A model generated the notes under the pieces. That model searched no databases and had not been told where the DNA came from. It saw only the letters and a program-made list of their open reading frames with translations. Position numbers and translations under genes: made by a program. A stretch of 17,948 nt of DNA, taken from assembly GCA_000438155.1 (NCBI GenBank), contig FR902940.1:1-17948 (forward strand), given 5' to 3'. The DNA comes from Firmicutes bacterium CAG:95. GTDB taxonomy: Bacteria; Bacillota; Clostridia; Lachnospirales; Lachnospiraceae. Below, one piece after another: positions 1 through 8,013 of the stretch; the first letter of the stretch is position 1; every line of letters begins with the position of its first letter.

Positions 1-118
1 TATGAATGGTCATGGCTGAACTGTTACTATTTTATTGATTATTCTTAGCTTAACCATACCTGATAGACATGCTCGTGCCAACTATATAAATACCAAATAC
101 ATAAGGTTCCAGTTGTAT

Positions 119-1945
119 CTATAACAATTTAATAATCCAATACGATCCCACCTGCTCCAGGGAATCATACTCAACTCCTTTTTCTTTCAACCCATCCAGT
201 TCCGCAAGTCTTTCCTCCGGAACAATGCAAATGGTTCCACTCTGATCTGCAATTCCATCCTCCGGATACCATTCCCTGCTGGTCAGCCATTGACACATAT
301 CCAGATTTTCAAAAGAATTAAGTGCATATACATTGACTCTTCCATCTGATAAGGCCGTCATCCGGTTGGCACTCTCAAAGGTAGAATAAGCTTCTGTATA
401 TCCATTTGTTTCCAGATAACGAACAACCTCCAGCGCATCCGATGGTGTCGGTTCCTGTGCTTTTAAGATCGGACTGTAAACAGTTGTTATATGCATTGCC
501 GACACAATCAGGGAAATCAAAACGGCAATAACGCCTACGACTTTTTTAACTTCTTGCAATCCAGTCCTGTGCAATCCAGTTCTGTGCATTCCAATCATAC
601 TAAACACACCACGTACACTGCGTACGCTGCATTCACCACGCATAGCGTCTTTATCTTCTTCCTTGCATACCATCGTCTGCTCCCATAGAAGCACGACAGC
701 CAACGCCATAGCAAAGATCCACATGAAATAATACCGCTCCGAGCTTTCAATCGTTGTGAATGCTACCATAACCGCAGCCACAACCGGAGATGCTGCCGTG
801 ACCAGAAAACACCATTCCGCTCCCTGAAGAGCTTTTCTCTGCAGCATTTTCACCAGTAATCTTACGACCTGACCGCATACACACAGTACCAATACCACCA
901 AACCAATATTACGAAGGAAATTCCCTGATTCAGAGCCAATGGCTTTATAAGTATCTGCCAATACCACTCCAAATAACTTTGAAAGCCCGCCTCGTATATT
1001 TCGGGAAATATCCTGTCCTGTTGCAAAAGGCGTCTTCATTCCAAGGAAACTAAGCATCAGAAGCCCCATTACCCACAGGGGAACCATCCAGTTGCTATAG
1101 CTACAGACCTTCGTTTTCTTCCCTGTCATATATAAATCTCTTTCGTTCCTGTCAGCAGAGATCTTCATAGTAATACACCGGTACAGAATCCGAATCACTT
1201 CTATTCCAAACAATGGACCAAAGGTGATTAAAATTCCTCTGCTTCCCTGCATTCCCAAAAGAAAGGCTAAAAGCAGACTTACAGCCACCTTACCTGCAGT
1301 CATCATTGCCCCATATTTATTGCCAGCTATATCCTTATTGTTGTCAGCATTAAACTTTAACCGATTGTCAAACCGTACGCTCTCATCTCTGCCCCGGACC
1401 GTAATACTATGTTGCTTATATTCTCCCTCACTCCAGCAGATCAACATCACATAGCAATTCATGATGAAAAAGAAGGTAATCACGTGAATTCCATAGTAGG
1501 ACGCAAACAGATACAGCAATTCCAGAATCGTCATGTTCCCGGAAAGAGCAAGGCTGAGTACACACATCAACAGACAGCTTTCTGTTCGGAATCCGGCTTT
1601 CTTCATGAAGCACCATATTGCCAGCAGAATTCCGGTCGCCATCACACAGCAGGCCAGTCCAAGTCCGAGATTCATGTCACCGGTCCAGCCATAAAATAAT
1701 GCAGCCACCTGTGGAGTTGCTATGATTCGCGTTTCCGTAGAAGAAATCCAGGTAGACGGAACCATTTCTCCGCTGTTCCAGATCAGCCTTGCAAGTACTG
1801 CTTCGGCGCCAATATCAGAGTTCATCTTATAATTAAAATGCTGCACATTGACACAACCTATCAATGCCAGATACACCATCGTAATGATTCCTAACACACC
1901 ACAAACAATAATTCGATTTGTTTCTTTCTGTTGCTCTGTATTCAT
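119..1945 (-). CDS. Polytopic membrane protein, GT-C/GT39-like, with outside C-terminal domain
   Basis: This 608-residue protein has about ten to twelve hydrophobic segments and a C-terminal soluble part of roughly 120 residues after the last one. An early outside loop contains the acidic motif NSDIGAEAV, as expected for the first loop of GT-C glycosyltransferases. The C-terminal stretch (VVRYLETNGYTEAYSTFESA, then MTALSDGRVNVYAL) resembles the extracytoplasmic tail seen in many clostridial GT39-like proteins. I start it at the ATG at 1943-1945 because AGAGGA lies just upstream. A TTG nine codons earlier keeps the frame open but lacks a comparable site. It follows the rhamnosidase gene after 82 bases and is probably the last gene of that operon. 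The cytoplasmic loop encoded around 555-630 holds a short HRTGL tandem repeat. The glycosyltransferase role is inferred from topology and motifs; the substrate is unknown, and a non-enzymatic membrane role is possible. Confidence 0.75.
   Translation of the reverse strand: MNTEQQKETNRIIVCGVLGIITMVYLALIGCVNVQHFNYKMNSDIGAEAVLARLIWNSGEMVPSTWISSTETRIIATPQVAALFYGWTGDMNLGLGLACCVMATGILLAIWCFMKKAGFRTESCLLMCVLSLALSGNMTILELLYLFASYYGIHVITFFFIMNCYVMLICWSEGEYKQHSITVRGRDESVRFDNRLKFNADNNKDIAGNKYGAMMTAGKVAVSLLLAFLLGMQGSRGILITFGPLFGIEVIRILYRCITMKISADRNERDLYMTGKKTKVCSYSNWMVPLWVMGLLMLSFLGMKTPFATGQDISRNIRGGLSKLFGVVLADTYKAIGSESGNFLRNIGLVVLVLCVCGQVVRLLVKMLQRKALQGAEWCFLVTAASPVVAAVMVAFTTIESSERYYFMWIFAMALAVVLLWEQTMVCKEEDKDAMRGECSVRSVRGVFSMIGMHRTGLHRTGLQEVKKVVGVIAVLISLIVSAMHITTVYSPILKAQEPTPSDALEVVRYLETNGYTEAYSTFESANRMTALSDGRVNVYALNSFENLDMCQWLTSREWYPEDGIADQSGTICIVPEERLAELDGLKEKGVEYDSLEQVGSYWIIKLL
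555..599 (-). repeat. 15-base tandem repeat inside the polytopic membrane protein gene
   Basis: On the plus strand, TGCAATCCAGTCCTG (555-569) is followed by TGCAATCCAGTTCTG (570-584), differing at one base, then a degenerate third unit (585-599). The unit is a multiple of three, so it adds an in-frame HRTGL pentapeptide repeated twice in a loop between two hydrophobic segments. It looks like a small in-frame slippage expansion. Confidence 0.7.
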
Positions 1946-2027
1946 GAGTATCCTCTTTATTATTTCATGCAAAAATGATATCGTACCATTATTTTACAAC
2001 TATTGATGCAATCATTTATAAAATGGC

Positions 2028-5000
2028 CTATTCACTGATAAAATCATACTCCCCAGATCCCAGTTCCATGCTCTCCATCCCCGGTAATTCCACTGTTGCA
2101 GTTGTATTTGCCGGAATCCGAATGTGATACGAATAGCCGTCTTCCTCGTGTTCCCATGACACCTCTATCCTGCCATACATACTCTCGTAAGCACCTTTTG
2201 CATATGACCAGCGGTCCGTCACTTCAGGTCGGATAGAGAAATGCTTAAATCCCGGGTTCTCCTTATCACTCCGGATTCCCAACACATTTGTATACAGCCA
2301 CTGCGCCGGTGCTCCATATGCGTAATGATTCAAAGAGCCATCCAGGACCAATTCCCCATTCATCTCCTGGTAAGCAGACAAATACTCCGGAGTAGTCGTT
2401 GCTCCCTGTATAACCGGATAAAGCAGGGAACGCTCCCCGGTGTTGCACAGCATTTCGTAAGCTGCATCAGAATATCCCGCTTCACTCAAAGCCGGAAGAA
2501 CATAGCCAAGCCCCGCATAACCCGCATGAAATTCATACTGATTAAAGGTCACATTATTGAGCAGGCACTCTGCTGCCATCTGCCGCATTGTCTCCGGGAA
2601 CAAATCAAACGCAAGTCCCAAAGCATACGCTGTTTGAGAGTAACATTCTATCACTCCATCTTCGGAAACATACTCCCTAAGCCATGCATCACGGAATTGT
2701 TCAAATACCTGTTGATAGTGGATAGCCTCATCTGTTTTGCCCAGGACTGTGGATATTTTCGAGATCAGATCGGCCGAATGAGCGCTCCATGCAGTATCTG
2801 TCAGTCCCTTCGGTGTACTTTCTACCGAGAAATGATCTCCGTAACCATTTTCCTCTGTTCGCAATCCATTCTCCGAGTGTACTTCCAGATAGTCAATCCA
2901 TTTACATAATGCATCATAATATTCCTGTAGAACTGCCACGTCCCCATATTGTGTATACAGATTCCATGCGATCACCACTGCCGCATCTCCCCAGCAGTTA
3001 TTGCCTCCGGCACCTCCGCGTCCGTCCCATCCTGTTCCGAAATTCCGGGGCGCCATATCAGGGAAGGCTCCGTCATCACTTTGCAGACTGCATAATTCCT
3101 TAAGATATTTCCGATAAAAAAGATCACTGTTGCTGTTATAGCATGCCATCCCCGAAAAGATCTGAGCATCACCTGCCCAGCCATGACACTCATCGCGCTG
3201 TGCACAATCCGTCGGGTTATCCAGGAAATTGCTTTTCTGACTCCATACGGTATTACTCCAATACTGATTAACTGCCTCATCGGAACATTCAAATTCTCCG
3301 CTCAAATCCAGAGCAGAAGATAGCACCATACCGGTTACCTGATCTAACGATGGAGCCTCCTCCAGTCCGGTAATCTGCAAATACCGGAAGCCATGATAAA
3401 CCGATACCGGCTGGTACGTCTGCCCTCCGTCTATTGCCAGATAATAGTCTGTTGCATCTGCTGTTAACAGGTTTTCCGTCCATATCGTCCCAACCACATC
3501 ATCTTTATTCCGCAGCGTATCACTGTTTAATGCTTCTCCATAGCGAAGCGTAACCAGATCTCCTGCCTTTGCATTCATCGTAATCCTGCACACTCCGGCA
3601 AAGTTTTGTCCAAAATCATATACATAAGTACCGCTTACCGGTTCTGACACAGATATCGGTCTTAGTTCCTGAATGCAGGTGATTGGGTCATTATACTTTC
3701 CAACATAGGGAAGATCATAATATCTGGAATCCACCTGATCTACCGCTGCCTGAGACCATGCTGTCTCCTTTTCGTCTTCTTCCGGCTGTACTATAGCCGA
3801 TCCTCTACCTGCAGTATCAATCAGATCTTCTCTTTCAGCAGTATCCGTCCAACTTCCATTCGTCTGGTACAACTCACGAGGCGCATCGTAGAATTCTCCC
3901 TGATACACATCATTTTCCCGAATTGGTCCATCCAGTGTTACCATGAATTCCTCATCTGTGCCAATCACCTGCTTCGTTCCATCGGAATAGGTAATCACCA
4001 GTACCCCGCGAAGTGCATTAGTGTCACCCCATGGACTATAAATCTCAGGGTATCCAACTCCCCTGTCATACCATCCGTGAAACAATGTCATCGTCCAGAC
4101 ATGTGAGTCGTCTGAAAATTCCGTACCCACCAGTTTATCTGTCACATCATATGTCACATAGGATAAGTACTGATTGTAGGCAAGCTTCCCAGGATCCAGA
4201 AAATCTTCACTTACTGCCTGTCCATCCATTGAAACCTCGAAATTTCCCAATGCTGTCAGATACAGCCTTGCATGGTCGATCTCCTTATTCTCCAGGTTAA
4301 ATTCCCTGCAGAAAACAGGTGCCGGATCTTCCATTGCGCCCGACAGCATAAGTCCCGAACCTACTTTACACCGACCATCTTCTATGACAATATGATAAGG
4401 TGCAAAAATAGTATCTTCCTGCTCAAAATTTTCCTCATAGCAGACATTTCCCTCTTCATCCGTAACTACAATGTCATCCAGCCATGCATACTGTGTTCCA
4501 CGACTCTTGTAATAACCGATTGCTCCAAGCGAAGCACCATGAATGGTAAATGTCCCGACTTCGCAGCCATTTACCGCTACTTTCATCTGATGATCCAGTA
4601 CCTGCAGATCTACCTGATATATTCCATCCTCTGCTGTTTCTAGCGAGGCAGACGGAAATTCTACATTCGAATTGAGTTCTGACATATCTTTGACAGTGAA
4701 TAGCGTATCTTCTCCCTGATTCTGCAGTTCACACAGAGTCATCGAACCATATCGCCCACTCTCTGCTCCAAATACGAAACAGGCTGAAGTATCCCTGATC
4801 TCCATCGTATATTGAATAAAATATGTAGTTTTCTCCTGTACTGTCGATATATTCCTGTCAGAATCTCCTACTGATATCCAATGTGCCTCCTCCGGGAATT
4901 CTCCCATCAGTCCGGTTTCAAAGTAACCAGTTTCTGCCGACACACACCTGCTTCCCTCTTCATCCCAGACATCCACCGACCATTCGTATCCGGTCTGCGG

Positions 5001-5339
5001 TTTCAGCTGCTCACCTTCATAAGGGACTGCCACAGACAGACTACCCTCCACTTTTCCGGAATCCCAGACACAGATTTCCGAAGCTATAGCATCATCCTGC
5101 TCTCTATTTCCCTGATCACATTCATACACCGCAATCCGATACGCTGACTGGCTTTTGCCCTGCTCCTCCGAATTCATCTGCCAGCTGAAAAGAATGGATT
5201 CATCATCCACCCCGATCGGATTACGAATGTAGTTTGTTTTTAAATTTGTAATTTCTGTCTGCTTTGATGCGCCGCAGGCTGTGCATATCCCCAACACTAG
5301 TCCTAAAACACTAACGAAAATGTTTTTCTTATGTAGCAA
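2028..5339 (-). CDS. Lipoprotein GH78 alpha-L-rhamnosidase
   Basis: This 1103-residue secreted enzyme is predicted to hydrolyse terminal alpha-L-rhamnosyl residues by an inverting mechanism. It begins with a signal peptide and a cysteine at position 22 (ICTAC) that could be lipidated, although the -3 residue is Cys rather than Leu. A fibronectin-like N-terminal domain (about 28-145) is followed by an unusual LamG/concanavalin-like region (about 155-310), the usual rhamnosidase beta domains (about 345-670) and the (alpha/alpha)6 catalytic domain (about 675-1010). The acidic cluster DCAQRDECHGWAGD (711-724) matches the GH78 signature DCPQRDERxGWxGD and keeps E717 and D724. E985 in GATTTPEY is the likely general base, and SLNHYAYGA (1002-1010) is conserved. 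It starts at TTG with GAGGGG eight bases upstream. It follows the GT-C gene by 45 bases, suggesting that it trims the glycan built by its neighbours, although scavenging of dietary rhamnosides is an alternative. Confidence 0.95.
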   Translation of the reverse strand: MLHKKNIFVSVLGLVLGICTACGASKQTEITNLKTNYIRNPIGVDDESILFSWQMNSEEQGKSQSAYRIAVYECDQGNREQDDAIASEICVWDSGKVEGSLSVAVPYEGEQLKPQTGYEWSVDVWDEEGSRCVSAETGYFETGLMGEFPEEAHWISVGDSDRNISTVQEKTTYFIQYTMEIRDTSACFVFGAESGRYGSMTLCELQNQGEDTLFTVKDMSELNSNVEFPSASLETAEDGIYQVDLQVLDHQMKVAVNGCEVGTFTIHGASLGAIGYYKSRGTQYAWLDDIVVTDEEGNVCYEENFEQEDTIFAPYHIVIEDGRCKVGSGLMLSGAMEDPAPVFCREFNLENKEIDHARLYLTALGNFEVSMDGQAVSEDFLDPGKLAYNQYLSYVTYDVTDKLVGTEFSDDSHVWTMTLFHGWYDRGVGYPEIYSPWGDTNALRGVLVITYSDGTKQVIGTDEEFMVTLDGPIRENDVYQGEFYDAPRELYQTNGSWTDTAEREDLIDTAGRGSAIVQPEEDEKETAWSQAAVDQVDSRYYDLPYVGKYNDPITCIQELRPISVSEPVSGTYVYDFGQNFAGVCRITMNAKAGDLVTLRYGEALNSDTLRNKDDVVGTIWTENLLTADATDYYLAIDGGQTYQPVSVYHGFRYLQITGLEEAPSLDQVTGMVLSSALDLSGEFECSDEAVNQYWSNTVWSQKSNFLDNPTDCAQRDECHGWAGDAQIFSGMACYNSNSDLFYRKYLKELCSLQSDDGAFPDMAPRNFGTGWDGRGGAGGNNCWGDAAVVIAWNLYTQYGDVAVLQEYYDALCKWIDYLEVHSENGLRTEENGYGDHFSVESTPKGLTDTAWSAHSADLISKISTVLGKTDEAIHYQQVFEQFRDAWLREYVSEDGVIECYSQTAYALGLAFDLFPETMRQMAAECLLNNVTFNQYEFHAGYAGLGYVLPALSEAGYSDAAYEMLCNTGERSLLYPVIQGATTTPEYLSAYQEMNGELVLDGSLNHYAYGAPAQWLYTNVLGIRSDKENPGFKHFSIRPEVTDRWSYAKGAYESMYGRIEVSWEHEEDGYSYHIRIPANTTATVELPGMESMELGSGEYDFISE

Positions 5340-5347
5340 TGTCTTTT

Positions 5348-5353
5348 CCCCTC
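5348..5353 (-). promoter_or_regulatory. Ribosome binding site deciding the TTG start of the rhamnosidase
   Basis: GAGGGG on the minus strand lies eight bases before the TTG at 5337-5339. The upstream ATG in this leader is out of frame and meets a stop within ten codons. The signal peptide begins right at the TTG, which supports this start. Confidence 0.65.
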
Positions 5354-5384
5354 ACCATCATCTGTGATACTTGTTTATCTTACC

Positions 5385-6563
5385 TTAATTTCCCTGCATC
5401 TGCAGTTCTGCCTCAGAAGACGTCCGAAAAAATACCAGCCACGTAAACCATAACCATGCTCCCAGATAAATAACAGCATGAATTATCGAAACTTCCGCTC
5501 CATCAAACAAATATGTCTGATATCGCAAGAGACTGGATATCACTTCTACAGCTGTTATTATCCAGTACCGGCTATTCACAAATATAAGTAATATCAACAA
5601 AATATCAACCATATAACTATATCTTTCGTGCATCGCAGGCAGGAATAAAATACAAGTCCATGCTGTCCATGCAGCCATCTGTAAAAAGGCCAATGGCTGC
5701 TCCAGTCTTTTCCCCTCATACATCGCATAAGCCAATGCCATTCCCAATACTGAAACCGTTATCAGAATAGCCGGCTTTTTCAACATTTCATAATTGTCAC
5801 CAACCAAAATCCAAAAGCTGGGGAAATTCAGCCACATCAGTCTATGCGTGTCCGTTTGCTGAAAATAAAGCTGATACGGTTCCAGCCAATTGCCTCTCAT
5901 CAGTATTCCCGGAATTGACAAACCGTACCATCCAGCAAGAATTAGAATAAAATTTAAAATAGAATACTTTTTCTCAAGAAAATAGTAAAACAAGAAAAAA
6001 GGAAGAATAAAAATCATTTGCATTTTAAATGCCAGTGCCACTCCCAATAACAGAAATGAAGGAACATATTTCTTTTCAAACAGGAAACACAATGCCATAA
6101 TTACAAAAGCAATATAAATAGAATCACACTGTGCCCATGCAGCTGAATTCAAATACGTAACCGGCAATAATAAAACTGCTGCGTATACCCCTGCAAACAG
6201 CATCTGCGCCTCACTGTCTCTCAATCTACAGACGAGGAGACCACATGCTCCCGCCAGAAGAAAATCAAAGAAAATCGATAATCCCTTATACCGATATAAT
6301 GCTTTAAATGGAAGATAGGTCATGCCTGCAATGATCATCTGATAAAGAATATTATAGTTGCCAACCTGCTGTTTCATTGCCTGCCAACCACCATTTGCCT
6401 TGATTTCTTCAAACCATGGCTGCAAATCTTGATGAAAGTCTCCTGACTCAAACCTGCGCAGATAAAAGCATATCCATAAGCGAATTGCAGTGACTGCAAT
6501 AACGCAAAGCAATCCCAAATTCTTCTTTATCCAGTCATATATATATTGTTCTATCTTTGTCAT
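5385..6563 (-). CDS. GT-C mannosyltransferase-like polytopic membrane protein
   Basis: This 392-residue protein has about nine to eleven membrane segments and the hallmarks of polyprenyl-phosphate-sugar-dependent GT-C enzymes of the PIG-M/DUF2029-like group. There is an acidic first outside loop (ESGDFHQDLQPW, D42 and D46), then GNYNILYQ (68-75), the strongly typical SAAWAQCDSIY (about 141-151), a positively charged segment ALAFKMQ, and MHERYSY near residue 312. It probably transfers a sugar from a lipid carrier on the outer membrane face. I choose the second ATG (6561-6563). AGGGAG lies nine bases before it, and the promoter at 6594-6622 would leave a leader of only about six bases for the ATG at 6579-6581, which would add six residues. 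It is the first gene of the left operon, followed by the rhamnosidase. The donor and acceptor are unknown. Confidence 0.85.
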   Translation of the reverse strand: MTKIEQYIYDWIKKNLGLLCVIAVTAIRLWICFYLRRFESGDFHQDLQPWFEEIKANGGWQAMKQQVGNYNILYQMIIAGMTYLPFKALYRYKGLSIFFDFLLAGACGLLVCRLRDSEAQMLFAGVYAAVLLLPVTYLNSAAWAQCDSIYIAFVIMALCFLFEKKYVPSFLLLGVALAFKMQMIFILPFFLFYYFLEKKYSILNFILILAGWYGLSIPGILMRGNWLEPYQLYFQQTDTHRLMWLNFPSFWILVGDNYEMLKKPAILITVSVLGMALAYAMYEGKRLEQPLAFLQMAAWTAWTCILFLPAMHERYSYMVDILLILLIFVNSRYWIITAVEVISSLLRYQTYLFDGAEVSIIHAVIYLGAWLWFTWLVFFRTSSEAELQMQGN

Positions 6564-6593
6564 CTGTCTTGTCTCCCTCATTTCTATGCTACC

Positions 6594-6622
6594 ATTATAA
6601 CCTTAACATCACATCCCCGCAA
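6594..6622 (-). promoter_or_regulatory. Sigma-A-type promoter for the left operon
   Basis: On the minus strand, TTGCGG (6617-6622) and a perfect TATAAT (6594-6599) are separated by 17 bases. Transcription would start near 6587, giving a leader of about 24 bases to the ATG at 6563. It lies directly after the terminators of the upstream gene, so the boundary between two transcription units is sharp. Confidence 0.65.
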
Positions 6623-6623
6623 A

Positions 6624-6687
6624 CACTTAATATAAAACAAGGTGAATCACCGGCAATTTCATACGAATCTGCCATGATTCACCCTTG
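6624..6687 (-). terminator. Second of two tandem rho-independent terminators
   Basis: Arms 6638-6655 and 6670-6687 form an imperfect stem, with the core GGTGAATCA pairing to TGATTCACC, one bulge and a small internal loop, closed by a 14-base loop. Read on the minus strand, it runs straight into a T-rich stretch (TTTTATATT). It is placed as a back-up terminator for the SGNH hydrolase transcript. Confidence 0.6.
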
Positions 6688-6688
6688 C

Positions 6689-6740
6689 AATAAAAATAAA
6701 GTGAACTAATGTGTCCCTGACTGAGTACACATTAATTCAC
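6689..6740 (-). terminator. First of two tandem rho-independent terminators
   Basis: Arms 6701-6714 and 6727-6740 form a 14-base-pair stem (one G-U pair when read from the minus strand) with a 12-base loop. The minus-strand sequence then continues with TTTATTTTTATT. It begins 26 bases after the stop of the SGNH hydrolase gene, which it should terminate. Confidence 0.7.
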
Positions 6741-6766
6741 CCTTATCCACACATCCTACACACCAA

Positions 6767-7789
6767 TTAATTATTTTTGGTCTCTTCATTTGCCAGTATG
6801 ATTCTGGCTAAAGCATCTGCATAATTCTGTCGTGCTTCTGCAGTCAGATGAATCCCATCCTCCAGATATTTATCGGCTCCATAGGCATCTATTCCAAGAT
6901 CATAATAGCTGTTAAAGAATAAAGTCTGCTGCTCCCCTGCAATATATTCACAGGTTCCCATATAATCACGTAATGTACCGGCTCCCTTATCGGTCACATT
7001 ACTGTCTCCCACAAAACGGTCTCCATTATAAAACAAACAATAATGAGGTGGGCATAAAATAATGGTGCAATCCGGTGCAAATTCTCTTAAGTCTGTAATT
7101 GCATTACGAAGAGCTCCGGCATAAGTATATGCACTATAAGGCTCATCATCATAGCTGCGGGGAGCTCCTTCAAAATAATCATTAATACCATATTCTATGA
7201 TAAAATAATCGGTCTTACTAAAATCTACATTGGGATTATCCAAAATTTCCTTTGTTCTCGTCCCTTCAAAAATTGTAGTAGGAATTTTTTTCTGCATAGC
7301 CTTTACCACTCCCTGAAGACCTGTAGAATCCCATTTTTCATTTTCTGCAGACTGTGTTAATTTAATGGTAGCTGTTGTTCCTCCAATTGCCAGGTTATAA
7401 ACATCTGCATTACATTGAACAGCTGTTAAATACGGAATGCCTGTACCATCACGGTTACTGTCAAAAATACTGTCTCCCAAAAATACCAGCTGCAAATCAT
7501 TTCCCTGAGGTTCTACCTGATCCTCTTCCGTAATCACCTGCTCATGCTCCGGGAATACAATATCATCCTCATTGATCTGAATCGGTTCTTCCGTTGGAGC
7601 AGGTGTTGGCGTGGATGTGGGTGTTGTCTGCTCTGATTTCATATTTTGAATAACTTCCTGAAGATTAACTATTTCGTCACCTTGTGCCGAGTCCGTTCCT
7701 GCCTGATTAATCTCCTCTGTTGTTTTCGTACATGAACAGCACAGTACTGCCACTATAATTACTAATACTATTTTCTTTATTTTTCTCAT
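6767..7789 (-). CDS. Lipoprotein SGNH/GDSL-family hydrolase
   Basis: This 340-residue surface protein is predicted to be an esterase or deacetylase of the SGNH superfamily. The signal peptide ends in a cysteine-rich lipobox-like LCCSC (16-20), followed by an unstructured linker rich in Thr and Pro (about 55-70) that would hold the enzyme away from the membrane. The catalytic blocks are all present: GDS with Ser107, the glycine block AIGGTT (134-139), GIND (201-204) and DGIH with Asp311 and His314. A TGAGG site lies five bases before the ATG. The gene has its own transcription unit, divergent from the GT39-like gene and closed by two terminators. Its position among glycosyltransferases suggests removal of O-acyl groups from a surface glycan. 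A lipase or an acyltransferase role cannot be excluded, because this fold supports several reactions. I found no convincing promoter for it in 7790-7920. Confidence 0.93.
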   Translation of the reverse strand: MRKIKKIVLVIIVAVLCCSCTKTTEEINQAGTDSAQGDEIVNLQEVIQNMKSEQTTPTSTPTPAPTEEPIQINEDDIVFPEHEQVITEEDQVEPQGNDLQLVFLGDSIFDSNRDGTGIPYLTAVQCNADVYNLAIGGTTATIKLTQSAENEKWDSTGLQGVVKAMQKKIPTTIFEGTRTKEILDNPNVDFSKTDYFIIEYGINDYFEGAPRSYDDEPYSAYTYAGALRNAITDLREFAPDCTIILCPPHYCLFYNGDRFVGDSNVTDKGAGTLRDYMGTCEYIAGEQQTLFFNSYYDLGIDAYGADKYLEDGIHLTAEARQNYADALARIILANEETKNN

Positions 7790-7954
7790 AAACGCCTCAC
7801 CAACCTTTATCTGTTACTAATTGATTTTAGAATAGCATATTTTTCATAATAGTAAAGTTACTTAAGAAATAATTAAGACTTTCTTATATAAAATATGCGA
7901 TTTTCCAAAAAGATATTCCATCCAATCTCAAAGACATGTAAAATCAATCAAGTC

Positions 7955-7983
7955 TTGAAAAACCACGGATAACCAACTATACT
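7955..7983 (+). promoter_or_regulatory. Sigma-A-type promoter for the plus-strand GT39-like gene
   Basis: TTGAAA (7955-7960) and TATACT (7978-7983) are separated by exactly 17 bases. The predicted transcription start near 7990 leaves a leader of about 24 bases before the ATG at 8014. Confidence 0.7.
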
Positions 7984-8013
7984 TTTATTGAACAAAAGCT
8001 TATGGAGATGAAA

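Noticed and set aside
1..118. Sequence downstream of the leftmost gene, checked for a terminator or another gene
   Set aside because: I see only five-base complementary arms (CAACT/AGTTG) with a long loop and no T-run, and no credible coding frame.
1973..2027. Possible terminator or promoter between the rhamnosidase and the polytopic protein gene
   Set aside because: Only a weak CATTT/AAATG pairing and no well-spaced -35/-10 pair are present; read-through from the upstream gene is simpler.
2241..2909. Long plus-strand open frame (222 codons) opposite the rhamnosidase
   Set aside because: It is antisense to the conserved catalytic domain, has a composition typical of a shadow frame (many Cys, Ile, Arg) and matches no recognisable family.
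7861..7877. Short inverted repeat CTTAA...TTAAG in the divergent intergenic region, as a possible operator
   Set aside because: The arms are only five bases in very AT-rich sequence, which is expected by chance. I also found no well-spaced promoter for the minus-strand SGNH gene to pair with it.
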